From Enoplolaimus lenunculus (Eukaryota > Nematoda > Enoplea > Enoplida > Thoracostomopsidae), in assembly GCA_030248215.1 (NCBI GenBank), contig JASANG010003119.1:310001-374000 (forward strand): a stretch of 64,000 nucleotides of DNA. Direction: 5' to 3'. This document shows, piece after piece, positions 12,401 to 21,656 of the stretch. How positions within the stretch are numbered: position 1 is the first letter of the stretch; every line of letters begins with the position of its first letter. Both the position numbers and the translations under genes were made by a program. Below the pieces are notes generated by a model. That model had not been told where the DNA came from. It did no database searches and was given only the letters and a program-made list of their open reading frames with translations.

Positions 12401-15400
12401 AGGATTTTACGATTGATTTTGTTCTGCAACAAAAATGGTTTGACGAACGCTTAACGCATCACGGTCGCGGTAACAGCATGCTGGACGGGAGAACGTTTGG
12501 CTTTGATTTACTGGAACGCATTTGGAAACCAGATACGTTTTTTCCTAACGAAAAGCGTGCATCGTTTCACACAACCACAAGTCATAATACATTTGTTCGC
12601 ATTTCCGCCACTGGTCAAGTATGGACAAGCCAAAGGTATGTGTGTTTATTTTCGATATAATTATCACAATAACACGAATTTAGAGAGTAACAAACTTGTT
12701 TAATTTTTAAAATTAAAATAAAGTTTATAATAAATGTAAACTTGAAAAATTGTTGTGATTTTAGTAGCATTGGCAAGCTTGCAACCAGTAAGGTCCTACA
12801 AATTTTATATTTATCTAATTGCAGTGTGTCTACTAGGTACGCTTTATCACTTTTGACCATCAATATATCATTCTTACAAATCCGTTGGTTCACAACTCAG
12901 TAAAAAGCATTTAACGACAAATTGCTCTCAAGTGGGCCCTGATATTTAACCGTTTTTGTTTCAGGTTAACTGTAACTGCTTCGTGCCCAATGAATCTGCG
13001 ATATTTTCCCTTTGATACACAATCATGTGTGCTTATGCTAGAAAGTTGTAAGTAAATTTACGTCAATATCCAAGCCTAAGCAAAAAAAATGTAATCTAGA
13101 ATCTAAACCTACTGTTTTACGGACCAACAAGAAACCTGGACGCCCTTTAAAGTAACATGTGCCATCCGTTCTATGGCAAATATATAGTTAAGAACCGTGC
13201 TATAACCATTGTGTGTTTAAAGCATAACGGTTTGAGACAATTATTGATACAGTTGATAAAACCCATCGTTGTTTATCCGTGACTCAATAGCGTTGAATAA
13301 TTATTATTGTACGGATACAGGGAAAGCTGATATTAATAGCTGAGAATAGAAAGAACTTATAACCTAGGCGTAATAACGAGCATATTCCTAAGCTTAAACC
13401 TAAACCTAAGCTTAAGCCAAGCAAAAAATAGTCTAAAACTTAAACTTACTCTATTGCAGTGTTACAGAAAAACGTTCTGCCCTTGCTCTTTTACCTGGGC
13501 CGATAACTTTATTAATTAAAAGAAAATCGGTTAAAACTAAAGCAGCAGCGAAGCCAGATACTTTCAAGTTTGTTTATACTGCATTGTTTGAACATTTCAA
13601 CGTATTTTCAAACTTTAATTGTGGTAAAACTTGGTTTCAGATGGTTACACTGCTAGCGACATATGGTACAGCTGGAATCCTGAAGACAATCCTGTCACCG
13701 CGAAATATGACATATTTTTGCCACAGTTTTTGGTTCACAACATTACATATCTTGATAAAGTGATTGAGCTAACGTCAGGTATGTATACAAATATTTTGGC
13801 TTTACGTTTAATTAAAAGGTGCCGAATGTTTGATTTGGCAGTATGATAAAGAGCGCAATGCAATAAACAAGTCCAGGGCTTTCTGTCAATGTGATTCCTT
13901 TATTTCTTGGCCTAAATTGTTGTCATAACCTGAACAGTGAAATTTTCATTTCATAAGTTTTTTAATGTTATTGTTTGTGTACAGTTTCTATGAATTGAAT
14001 TTTGGGACTAATATATATATCGCCCAAAAAATTGAACTTCCACTACTGGTGCATAAAAGTAAAGTTCGTTCTTGAGTTTTTCTCACTGCGTATCACACTG
14101 GCATTCCATGTTTGTTGTTCGCCGCTACAATTAACTTTTTTAATTTATATTCGACTTTCTACTGCAATTTTGGTGATTTAATTGCAGGCAACTACAGCCG
14201 ACTGCATATCATGCTTACTTTCAAACGAAACATCAGCTTTTATATGACATTAGTCTACTTGCCATGTATGATCAATGCTTTGGCGTCACTGTTGGCGTTT
14301 TGGTTTCCAGAACGTTTGATTGGCGAACGTATTGCGTTATGCTTTACCGCTGTGTTAACGATGACCGTCCTAGTGACAACAACGATAGGAAATTTTCCAA
14401 AGGTAAGCGGCAACTAAAAACATTTATAGGCGGATAAACAGCGCTGAGTATATACAGCCGTGGACCAATGTTACTTTAAGGAGCGTAACACTAGATTAAG
14501 CGTATTACTAAGCCTAAGCCTAAGCGTTGCAAAAATGAGTTCCTAAGCCGAAGGCTAAGTCTCAGCGTAAGTTTAAGCAAAAAGTGTAATCTAGAATCTA
14601 AACCTACTTTTTTATAGACCCACCAGAAACCTGGACGCCCGTAAAGTGGGCCCAGCCCGCCATATTGTAACATGAGTCCAGCCCTGTATATATTTATGAT
14701 GTACGAAAGCGACGCTATTAATCGTTAAAGCTTTAGTATCAACGGGAATAATAGCAGTAAGCACAGAAAAGTGCGAAAAATGAAAATATTAAGACAAAAA
14801 CCAGAAAACACCACCCTCCGTTGCTTGTATAATTGATGCTCATTCGGGCCCGTCCTTACGGATTGAAAACCCTTGAATGACTATCCTGAATCGAACAATT
14901 TTCAACACGGTAGGACTGTACTGGTACTGTAGTGACCCGAATAAGAGGGGTGTTGAGTCCAGGGTCCGTAAGCGGATAGAGTCTCTAAACCCTAATTAGA
15001 GTCTATAAATGTCAATTATCCCAACCTTGTAGCGCATAAATGACTCCAGGACACTTTAAAGCGTACTTAAATTTTGAAATTACATTCCTAAGTATAACCT
15101 TGCATTACTCAAGCTATTGACACAAGACAAATAAACGTTTAATTCAACGGATATTTGCAGTACCGGATATATAAGTAACGAAGGATGGCGGAGCGTGGGT
15201 TAAAAATAAATAACAGTCCGTAACCGAATAACTGGGGGAGGTACCCTCTGGAAAGGCCAAATAAAGATAAGTCCCCCTCTTATTCGGCTCACTACACACA
15301 TCCCCATCCTTTGCAATCAGCCGTGTTTGCTATCTCCAGGTATCTCATGTCAAAGCAATCGATACATACCTAATGGTATGTTACATTGTAATATTTACGA

Positions 15401-16056
15401 CTTTAATTGAAAGTTGTGTGATCGCATTTGTCTCAAAGGCGGAAGTATATCATAAGGCAAATCACATTCTCGATAGTCCATTAGGTCACGATAAGCCACG
15501 CACTGAAATGCATGCTGAACGACCAAAAAATTTGCGTGCAATGGTGAAAAATCGTAAAAAAGCCCAAGTCAGCAGTTACGTTTCGGCTCCACAATACATT
15601 CCGCTTCAATTAATGTGTTGCGAGTCTGAACCCGACACCGCTGCACAACTGAATCATGCGTCGCATTGTTCCGGTAAGTTTTGCAATCTGTCGCCTGCGT
15701 ATCCGTGCGTAAAATTCTCAGAACACCGTATAGAAGCAAAAAATCAAAATTTAGCCATTCAAAATCTTGATCTCCAAGCAACAAAAGGTTGCAACAACGC
15801 TGCGGTACACGATGGGAACGACAAAGATATGGTTGATTTTGATAATAATGACCTATGGGTATTCAGACAAAAAGACGCCAGTTCTAATACCGATCCTGTT
15901 AGATTTTTTGATGAAAATTGTGATTACTGTAACGGGCGGCAATCGAAAGTAAACGCAGCTTGCATTGATTCTGTGTCCAGCAAATGTTTACTTACTATGT
16001 TCGTTCTGTTCAACGGTACTTACTGGGCTGTACATCTTGGTAGAGAACACGTATGA
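9446..16056 (+). CDS. Cys-loop ligand-gated ion channel subunit, GABA-A/glycine type with cation-type filter (8 exons, complete)
   Basis: Exons 9446-9615, 10064-10152, 11554-11621, 12403-12635, 12965-13047, 13641-13778, 14188-14402 and 15340-16056 join in phase to 570 residues. All introns are GT-AG. Seen: a signal peptide (about 1-23); loop [11 protein letters not shown] (150-159); the Cys loop with 13 residues between C194 and C208; loop B YGYTASD (215-221); M1 (about 276-299); M2 ending FPK (308-332); M3 after VKAIDTYLM; a cytoplasmic loop of about 180 residues; M4 ending the protein. Exons 3, 5 and 6 are 68, 83 and 138 bp, the sizes known for vertebrate GABA-A subunit genes. Family role: a pentameric neurotransmitter-gated channel in the plasma membrane. 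Odd: the M2 mouth reads GER (306-308), as in cation-selective nicotinic and 5-HT3 receptors, whereas anion channels have PAR or AAR. No second cysteine pair in loop C, so it is unlike glycine receptors. Ligand unknown. A strong acceptor-like TTTTATTTTCAG lies just after the ATG, so M16 is an alternative start. Confidence 0.9.
9627..9903. mobile_element. Putative AT-rich foldback MITE (channel intron 1)
   Basis: The left arm (TACTTAAAATACTATAGTTT) and right arm (TTTTACTTAATTTTAAGTAT) are imperfectly inverted, and the interior is full of AAGTAAA/TTTACTT words. The ends are not sharp. Confidence 0.4.
10201..10487. mobile_element. MITE with TTACTTAAGTA ends, copy 1
   Basis: Shares long blocks (ACTTAAGTATTTACTTAA; TATACCTGAACGGTTAATTT) with 63485-63767. 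Both copies have inverted ends around TGGCTGRGTTT and a total length near 285 bp. Lies in channel intron 2. Confidence 0.75.
10516..10748. mobile_element. CpG-rich foldback element (GCGCCGTCCGTCAC type)
   Basis: The left arm carries TATACTTGTCGTACAGCGCC and GTCCGTCACTG words; the right arm carries the inverse (GACGGACGGCGC, CGGACGGCGCCGGCCG). The left end aligns with the end of the element in the MEF2 intron (59900-60327), so the two belong to one family. This copy has no uniform tandem array. CCTAAG-type sequence on both sides (about 10490-10515 and 10755-10862) suggests insertion into an older MITE. Confidence 0.6.
11251..11455. mobile_element. Foldback MITE of GAGTCAAATTGACTC type (channel intron 2)
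   Basis: Starts CACTACAAAAAATGG after a TA; both inner arms are present and the right terminus is decayed. It ends about 100 bp before exon 3 of the channel gene. Confidence 0.75.
11822..12040. mobile_element. CCTAAG-type MITE, GGCCCATGT subfamily (channel intron 3)
   Basis: CGGCCCGTGTATAGAACAAG on the left and GCACATGGGCCG on the right are inverted; between them are many CCTAAG hexamers. Closest to the copy at 16675-16861. Confidence 0.65.
13068..13164. mobile_element. CCTAAG-type MITE, right half (channel intron 5)
   Basis: GCAAAAAAAATGTAATCTAG, then AGAAACCTGGACGCCC and AAAGTAACATGTGCCA match the right half of the family. It begins about 20 bp after the donor of exon 5. Confidence 0.65.
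13360..13503. mobile_element. CCTAAG-type MITE, GGCCCATGT subfamily, partial
   Basis: GGCGTAATAACGAGCATATT, CCTAAG hexamers and TTTTACCTGGGCCG resemble the copy at 11822-12040. Second family member in the same channel intron. Confidence 0.6.
14461..14652. mobile_element. CCTAAG-type foldback MITE (channel intron 7)
   Basis: TGGACCAATGTTACTTTAAG on the left, CCTAAG hexamers, and AGAAACCTGGACGCCC plus a decayed AAAGTGGGCCCA end on the right. Starts about 60 bp after the pore exon. Confidence 0.75.
14927..15296. mobile_element. CTGTAG-type MITE, near complete (channel intron 7)
   Basis: CTGTAGTGACCCGAATAAGA on the left is inverted as CTCTTATTCGGCTCACTACA on the right. The flanking TA and the copy at 18559-18848 support TA target duplications. 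Its right end lies only about 44 bp before exon 8, so the branch point of that exon is probably inside or beside the element. Confidence 0.7.
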
Positions 16057-16200
16057 CTTTGTGCGAATATTTTCATTGGGGATATCATAAATTCCGTACA
16101 TATAAGTACAGAGCAGGTTCCGGACAGCATCTGAAGCATGAGGTTAAGCGTGAATGACTAACCCCTAGGCTTACGTACGACTTCGTTCTGAACCTGTTCT

Positions 16201-16582
16201 CAGGGTGTAAACGGATGTAGAAATAACGGAAACAGGAATGGATAGTGATAAAATTAACAGAAACAGAAAACGGATATTGAAGTATGTTTCAAAAATGTTT
16301 TTTATTTTTCTCCCAACACAATTGAGGCCTGTATATATTCACAGGTTTTTCAAAAATTCGAAAGAAAAAATGACGAACGCATCGAAATTTTTAAGATTTT
16401 TAATGAATTTCATAATTTTTGTTTCAAACAATTACAGTAAGTATATATCTGCAACAAATAATTGCGAGATATATACGTGATTTATAACTAATTTTGAGCA
16501 TAAAAATAACAATATTTCTGTTATTTCTATAACGGAAACGGACCCTGATGTTTACCGGGAACTGTTATCCGGTTACACCCTG
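16201..16582. mobile_element. hAT-type MITE just 3' of the channel gene
   Basis: Ends CAGGGTGTAAACGGAT and ATCCGGTTACACCCTG. The 8-bp flanks CCTGTTCT and CATGTTCT agree at 7 of 8 positions, the duplication length typical of hAT transposons. It carries no transposase and may lie within the 3' untranslated region; an AATAAA follows at about 16619. Confidence 0.75.
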
Positions 16583-16674
16583 CATGTTCTATATATTGGT
16601 GCCTATTTGTTTTGAGAAATAAATCAAATGAAAAACTTGTTTAATTTTTATTTCGTCTAAGTTTTTATAATATA

Positions 16675-16861
16675 GGGGCCCATGTAAAGATCAGGGGCGG
16701 AGCGTTTTTCTGTGGGATTGCACTAGAGTAAGCTAAAGCTTTAGAACAATTTATTTTGCTTGGCTTAGGCTAACTAAGGCTTAGGAATATGCTCATTCTT
16801 ACGCTTAGGCATAGGACTACGCTTATAATACTATTCCGCCCCTGTTCTTTACATTGGCCCA
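16675..16861. mobile_element. CCTAAG-type foldback MITE, GGCCCATGT subfamily, complete
   Basis: GGGGCCCATGTAAAGATCAG on the left pairs with CTGTTCTTTACATTGGCCCA on the right. CTTAGGC hexamers fill the core. This is the reference copy for the subfamily. Confidence 0.8.
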
Positions 16862-17444
16862 GTCAAGGTAACGACTAACGAGCATAAATTCTCTCTGCCA
16901 TCCAAAAATCATTCTTGCTTAACTGCAACACTGCTGTAGCATATCGATAAAACTTTGAAGGATGATCTAAATTTCTATGCTTATATATTACAGGGCGTTG
17001 TAAAATTTTAGCGCATGCACTCAAAATTTGTAAGATTCTGGACGTATTTTTGCCATTTTTGTTTAAAACCGAGCAAATTATAGCGTAGCTCAGTGATTTC
17101 TAAACGATTGAGTTTAAAAATAACGAAACTTCCGATATGTCACCAACGGAAAAAGGCATCGTCTTTTACCGGATATGGATATTTATAGTTACACCTTTAG
17201 AAGCATAAAACTCGCTAAACCCAAAAATGCTACAGAGCCAACGTAAAGAATGCATTTTTTCCACGCTACATCTACAACACATCAAAGCGTTTAATTGTAA
17301 TTAAAAAATATCAGCATTAAACTGTCAACAAATTTCCACGTACATTGAATGGAATTTCACACCCATAAACAGCAACTACAGGCAAAACTATAGGCTGGTA
17401 GCAGCCTCCCGCGTGGCACCGCTAGAATTTATGCCGGAGGTTCC

Positions 17445-17920
17445 CAGGGTGCGACCGGATATCCCGTTCCCAATTAATATCCGGTAAAAGCTAATATCCG
17501 TATCCGGTTCCGGTATAAACCTTCCGGCTACCGGATATTTCCGTTGTGGTGCCGAAAAAACTGTTTTTTACAAGTAAGCGCCTCTAACATCTTACTGCGA
17601 TTACATTTCTGGGCAAGTCAAAATGTTTGAATTTGATACGCTTCAGCTACTTTTCACTTATGTAAACGAGCCAGAATTAAACACATTTTTACATTAAAAA
17701 ATTTATTTCAGTTTCTTATCACCAATTATGAACTTTACAACAGACGAAAACCTCGAGCATGCTAAAAATACAGCGACAAAAAATTATTTTAACACATACA
17801 ATATCCGGTATCCGGTTACTGTTCCAGGACAAAATTAAATATCCGTACCCGGTCAGCTCTGGCTCCGGCAAATTTTGTTGACCTCCGGCTCTAGTATTGT
17901 TCAATTCCGGTTGCATCCTG
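17445..17920. mobile_element. hAT-type MITE with CCGG-rich ends
   Basis: CAGGGTGCGACCGGATATCC at the left end is inverted as CAATTCCGGTTGCATCCTG at the right. Just inside, both ends carry repeated ATCCGG/CCGGTA words. A diverged 17040-17210 segment (ACCGGATATGGATATTTATA, then GTTACACC) looks like a remnant of a relative. Confidence 0.65.
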
Positions 17921-18081
17921 GTTGAGTAAACCGCTTGTAACCAAAATTTCTTTTCATTCGAATATATATTTATAACAAACCATCCAAGATCTGTTGTTGA
18001 CACCAATTATATATTTATAAAACGTCTGCAACTTGATCGGCCAATGTGATTTTTAAGTTTCAGAACACATGTATTAGCAGA

Positions 18082-18256
18082 CACTGGCGGATCCATGGCG
18101 GGCACCCCGGCCGTACCCCCCCAAACAGCATCTCGACAAAAATTATGTAGCAATTTTGTGACAACAGTTCGTGGTTTGTGTATCGGTCAAAAGTAAATTT
18201 ATTACCTGTGAAATTTTGCCCCCCCCCCCCATTTTGAGATCCTGGATCCGCCACTG
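18082..18256. mobile_element. MITE with CAGTGGCGGATCCA ends, short form
   Basis: CACTGGCGGATCCATGG at the left and CCTGGATCCGCCACTG at the right; the core (AACAGCATCTCGACAAAAAT) is shared with 57742-58050. The ends include runs of C. About 127 bp shorter than the second copy. Confidence 0.75.
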
Positions 18257-18520
18257 TAGAAGAGTAAAATTGAAGACAGTAGGGTGTAGCAAACTCGCAT
18301 TCTTGACCAAAGTTCCGATATATACGTTGCATTCATTTTCATTTAATGGATACATGGATGTTTCTTCTTGCAGAAAAGAGTTCATAATGCCAGCAATCAC
18401 CTTTAGCATAAAATCTGCAAAAAAATTATTTCGCTAGTAAACACACACCACTGACTTTGCTTGATATTATGAAACTTTAGCACAACGATTTCGACCCCAA
18501 ACGATGCCATGATTAACAGC

Positions 18521-18986
18521 TGGGCCAATGTTAATTTTAGGGGCGTAATAGCGGGTTACTGTAGTGACCGAATAAGAGAAGGGACTGTATTTACTTGACC
18601 TCTCCAGAGGGTTCCGCCTGTTATTCGGTTAGTGGCTGTGATTTATTTTTAACCACGCTCCGCCACCGTTCGTTACTGATATATCCGGTACTGCAATTAC
18701 CCGTTAATTTCAACGTTTATTTGTCTTGTATCAAAAGCTTGAGCGATAATGCAAGGTTATACAGGAATGTACTTTAAAAATTTAAGTATGAAAGTTTCAA
18801 CAAAAAATGGGTACCCCCTCTTATTACCCCTTATTCGGGCCCCTACAGTAAGCGTATTCCTAAGCCTAAGCCTATGCCTAAGCGTTGCAAAAATGTGTTC
18901 CTAAGCCTAAGAATTTAGGATTTTCTAAACCTTCTCTTTTATAGACCCACCAGAAACCTGAACGCCCCTAAAAGTAACATGAGCCA
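18521..18986. mobile_element. CCTAAG-type MITE split by a second MITE
   Basis: The left part 18521-18556 (TGGGCCAATGTTAATTTTAG) and right part 18851-18986 (AGCGTATTCCTAAGCC to GTAACATGAGCCA) form one element. Its body is interrupted at the point where other copies read a continuous ...TTAAGCGTATT. Confidence 0.8.
18559..18848. mobile_element. CTGTAG-type MITE nested in a CCTAAG MITE
   Basis: Ends CTGTAGTGACCGAATAAG and CTTATTCGGGCCCCTACAG, flanked on both sides by TA. Removing it and one TA restores the host element, which shows a TA target duplication and that this family was active after the CCTAAG family. Confidence 0.8.
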
Positions 18987-19058
18987 ACAGCTGTACAGTC
19001 AGATAATGAAATAACAACGGTGACGCTGAAAACGTACTTGGCGAGCAACGCACTTGAT

Positions 19059-20065
19059 TTATTCAGTTTTTTGTGTTTTCCTGACCGCATTCAGCGTTTT
19101 TATCGCATTAGTAGCTTGCGGTTGCCAGAAAAATTCAAATGTTAACCAGCACGAAAAACAACACATTGCAATTATGAATATCGGATGAATTGCCGGCGAG
19201 CATGTATACCATACAACAATATACACAGCAACGATGAATGTAATAACCTGAAAAATGGTACATTCGAATTGCTTTAATGTAAGCTTCAAACGAAAGAAAT
19301 ACGTTACGCACAAATTTAGAAAGAATATTCGTCAGGGTGCAACCGTAGGTTAAAAATACATCAGCCGGAGTTGGCGCTAAAATAGGTAGTAAAACGATGA
19401 TTAATTAGTCCTAATTTTAGCCAATATCTGCAATATATTGTTCACTTGTTGTTTGGTTTTACGCTAGTTTTCTGCGCAATTTCGAAAATTATTTAATGAA
19501 AATTGTGACAACAGTAAAACGAAACGCACTAGACAGATAAATTATGCAAAATTTTACTACTGAAACTGCCGGAAAATCCGGCAAAATTTTACCAGAGCCG
19601 GATTTTCAGCCGGAGCCAGACCCCCGGTTGTAATCTGGTATTTGTAAATATAGCGCTAGGAAATATATTTCAGAAACATCTCAATCCATCAAATCGAATA
19701 CGTTTAGATTTTCAGCAAGTCACTGTTAAAACTGTTAAACATTTAAATAATAAATGAGCAGGGTACGTTCGCATATGTATCCGAATAGAAATATGTCACG
19801 ACTTTTGGCGTAGCTGTCCCCACGCTTTGAACCATTTGCATTTTCATAGTAGGATAATTGTTTTGCAAGTAAACAGACAATGCCCTGGTAAAAGAAACTC
19901 CAATATTCAAAGAGTTAATATATCGAATGAACAACGAAACAATACCTTTATGCGCTTGACTGTACCTACCAATTTAAAATGTTCAAAACTCAAAATACGA
20001 TCTTTTTCTTTTGATCCACCACTGTCTACAATCTCTTTGTATTCCAATTCAGACACCGACTCCAT
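19059..20065 (-). CDS. Unrecognised small membrane protein (3 exons, 142 residues)
   Basis: Three exons on the minus strand join at phase 0: 20065-19970 (starts MESVSELEYKEIVDSGG, donor gtaggt), 19884-19741 (starts GIVCLLAKQLSYYE; acceptor after a TTTCTTTTACCAG tract) and 19247-19059 (acceptor TTTTTCAG). The last exon encodes two hydrophobic helices (around VITFIVAVYIVVWY and PIFIIAMCCFSCWLTFEFF) and a basic tail ending RKTQKTE before a stop. Intron 1 is only 85 bp; intron 2 holds a hAT MITE. The ATG has a good context (AAGATGG) and lies 6 nt after a CTCAG acceptor, which could be a trans-splicing site or mean further upstream exons. Weak point: the exon 2 donor is gttta; the alternative donor at 19767 (gtaccc) would put exon 3 in a poor Cys-rich frame. 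I do not recognise the family and infer only a membrane location. Confidence 0.45.
19333..19637. mobile_element. hAT-type MITE (inside intron 2 of the small gene)
   Basis: CAGGGTGCAACCGTAGG and CCCCCGGTTGTAATCTG are inverted ends, with GCCGGAG words just inside. The flanks ATATTCGT and GTATTTGT agree at 6 of 8 positions. Related to 20715-21079. Confidence 0.65.
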
Positions 20066-20114
20066 CTTATACTGAGATTGGTTTATGCCATATCACACAT
20101 GCTATTTTTTACAG

Positions 20115-20284
20115 ATATACACGGTTACTTGTACAACGTTATATCAAAGTTTCTAAAAAAATACAAGCAATCGCTCCGCACACTGTTGCAGAACATGGAC
20201 AATATGGCAGGTAGTTTGGTTCATGTTAGTTATGAAGGCAGGCCCACTGAGATACAGGAAGGTTATAAACAGGCTTTGGCTTAG
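20115..20284 (+). CDS. Candidate terminal exon, unknown protein
   Basis: A strong acceptor (GCTATTTTTTACAG) precedes an open frame that reads IHGYLYNVISKFLKKYKQ, then about 36 more residues (ending GYKQALA) to a TAG. An internal donor (CAG|gtagtt at 20212) would shorten it. An AATAAA follows at about 20488. No in-phase upstream partner was found, and it lies head to head with the minus-strand gene starting at 20065. It looks like a helical segment, but I recognise no family. Confidence 0.25.
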
Positions 20285-20484
20285 TAAGGCAGGACCGTAT
20301 AACTTAACGTCGCGGATAGCAATTTTAAAGCTAGCAACTGCGAACTTTGTAACATGTTTATGCTAATGTTGCATACCGAGGTTATGTTAACGTTGGCGTT
20401 TTCAGTATACGCTATTAATTAACTATAAGTCATGGCTTTTGTGCGATATCCATTTTAGTAGCATACATCGTGACTGTATGCTCA

Positions 20485-21656
20485 GAATAAAAACACCATC
20501 AGGTCAAACAGTATTTATTGATATATTCAAAACACAGAAACCGGTCTTAACACAGTGATAAATGAACAAAATCCGGAACCACAAGAGAAAACAGATACAT
20601 GTACAGGACCGAGAATCAATACTGCACAGTTAACACGAAGGCTGTATCAAACTTTAGCGCCAGTTAAGATACATTCATCGTTGTAGAAACTCGACTGAAC
20701 TTTTATAGCGGCGAAAGGAGGTGAAAAATACCGGAGTCGGAGGTCAACGAAAATTGCCGGAGTCGGAGGTCAACGAAAATTACCGGAGACGGAGGTGACG
20801 CGAAATTACGTAATAAAAATGACGGTTATACAGTTAATTTTGGTCAATATCTGCAATAATGTTTTAAATTGTTTGATTTTACGGGAATTTTCTGCAAAAT
20901 TTCGGCAATTATTTCTTTAAAATTGTGACGAAAGTAAAACGAAATGCGTTAAATAGAAAAATTTTGCAAAATTATTCAAAATTTTACTACCAAAATTGCC
21001 CGAACCTCCGGCAAGGATCTTACCGGAGCTGGAGCCGATTTTCTGCCGGAGCCGGAGGCAGACCTCCGTTTGTACCCTGATGTACAGTAATTGTCAAAGT
21101 TTCAGAAACCAATAACTTTAAAATTTATCAACAAAATTAATTGGTATTTTCAACACTCAGAAAAACAAACAATAGCTAAAAATATAAACGTAAGTGACGC
21201 AATATGCAACACTTCACAACATAACCAGATCACAATAAAGCAAAACCACTATTAGTATACAAAGAGACAACCTAGCAAACAACAAGCTTTGCAGTTTCCG
21301 GTTTGAACTCTAATAACAAATGAGAAATACTGTGAAGAAGTTAATAATTTTTACTGCCAATCATATGAACACGGTAGTGTTCATATATATGATTCGCGCA
21401 TCTTAAGCGCGTATTTTCAGTTTAGTTCGCATGTTGGTGCTCAAGTAATATCAGACCTCTATCGTTTAAATTTTGTACATTGATATCTGGTACGTAGGGA
21501 TATTTGTGCAAAGGATTTGGAAACAGTGTGGTCTTCAATAGTTACGGTCAAAAAACTTATGAAGTGCACGAAATTTTTCATTTTGGTTCAACACTTTTTA
21601 CAGTTAGTATGTAATTTTACGGTTATAACTTTCACCACTTTATGAGCTTACGGTTA
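20485..21656. other. Gene-free stretch before the minisatellite
   Basis: Apart from the hAT MITE at 20715-21079 this is AT-rich unique DNA; I see no exon or known repeat in it. Confidence 0.5.
20715..21079. mobile_element. hAT-type MITE, left end decayed
   Basis: CCGGAGTCGGAGGTCAACG is tandemly repeated at the left; GCCGGAGGCAGACCTCCG and GTTTGTACCCTG close the right end. The core shares TTTCTGCAAAATTTCG-like sequence with 19333-19637. Confidence 0.55.

Noticed and set aside
12295-12402. In-frame extension upstream of channel exon 4
   Set aside because: The acceptor at 12403 is strong, and the upstream part does not resemble any Cys-loop receptor; it is intron.
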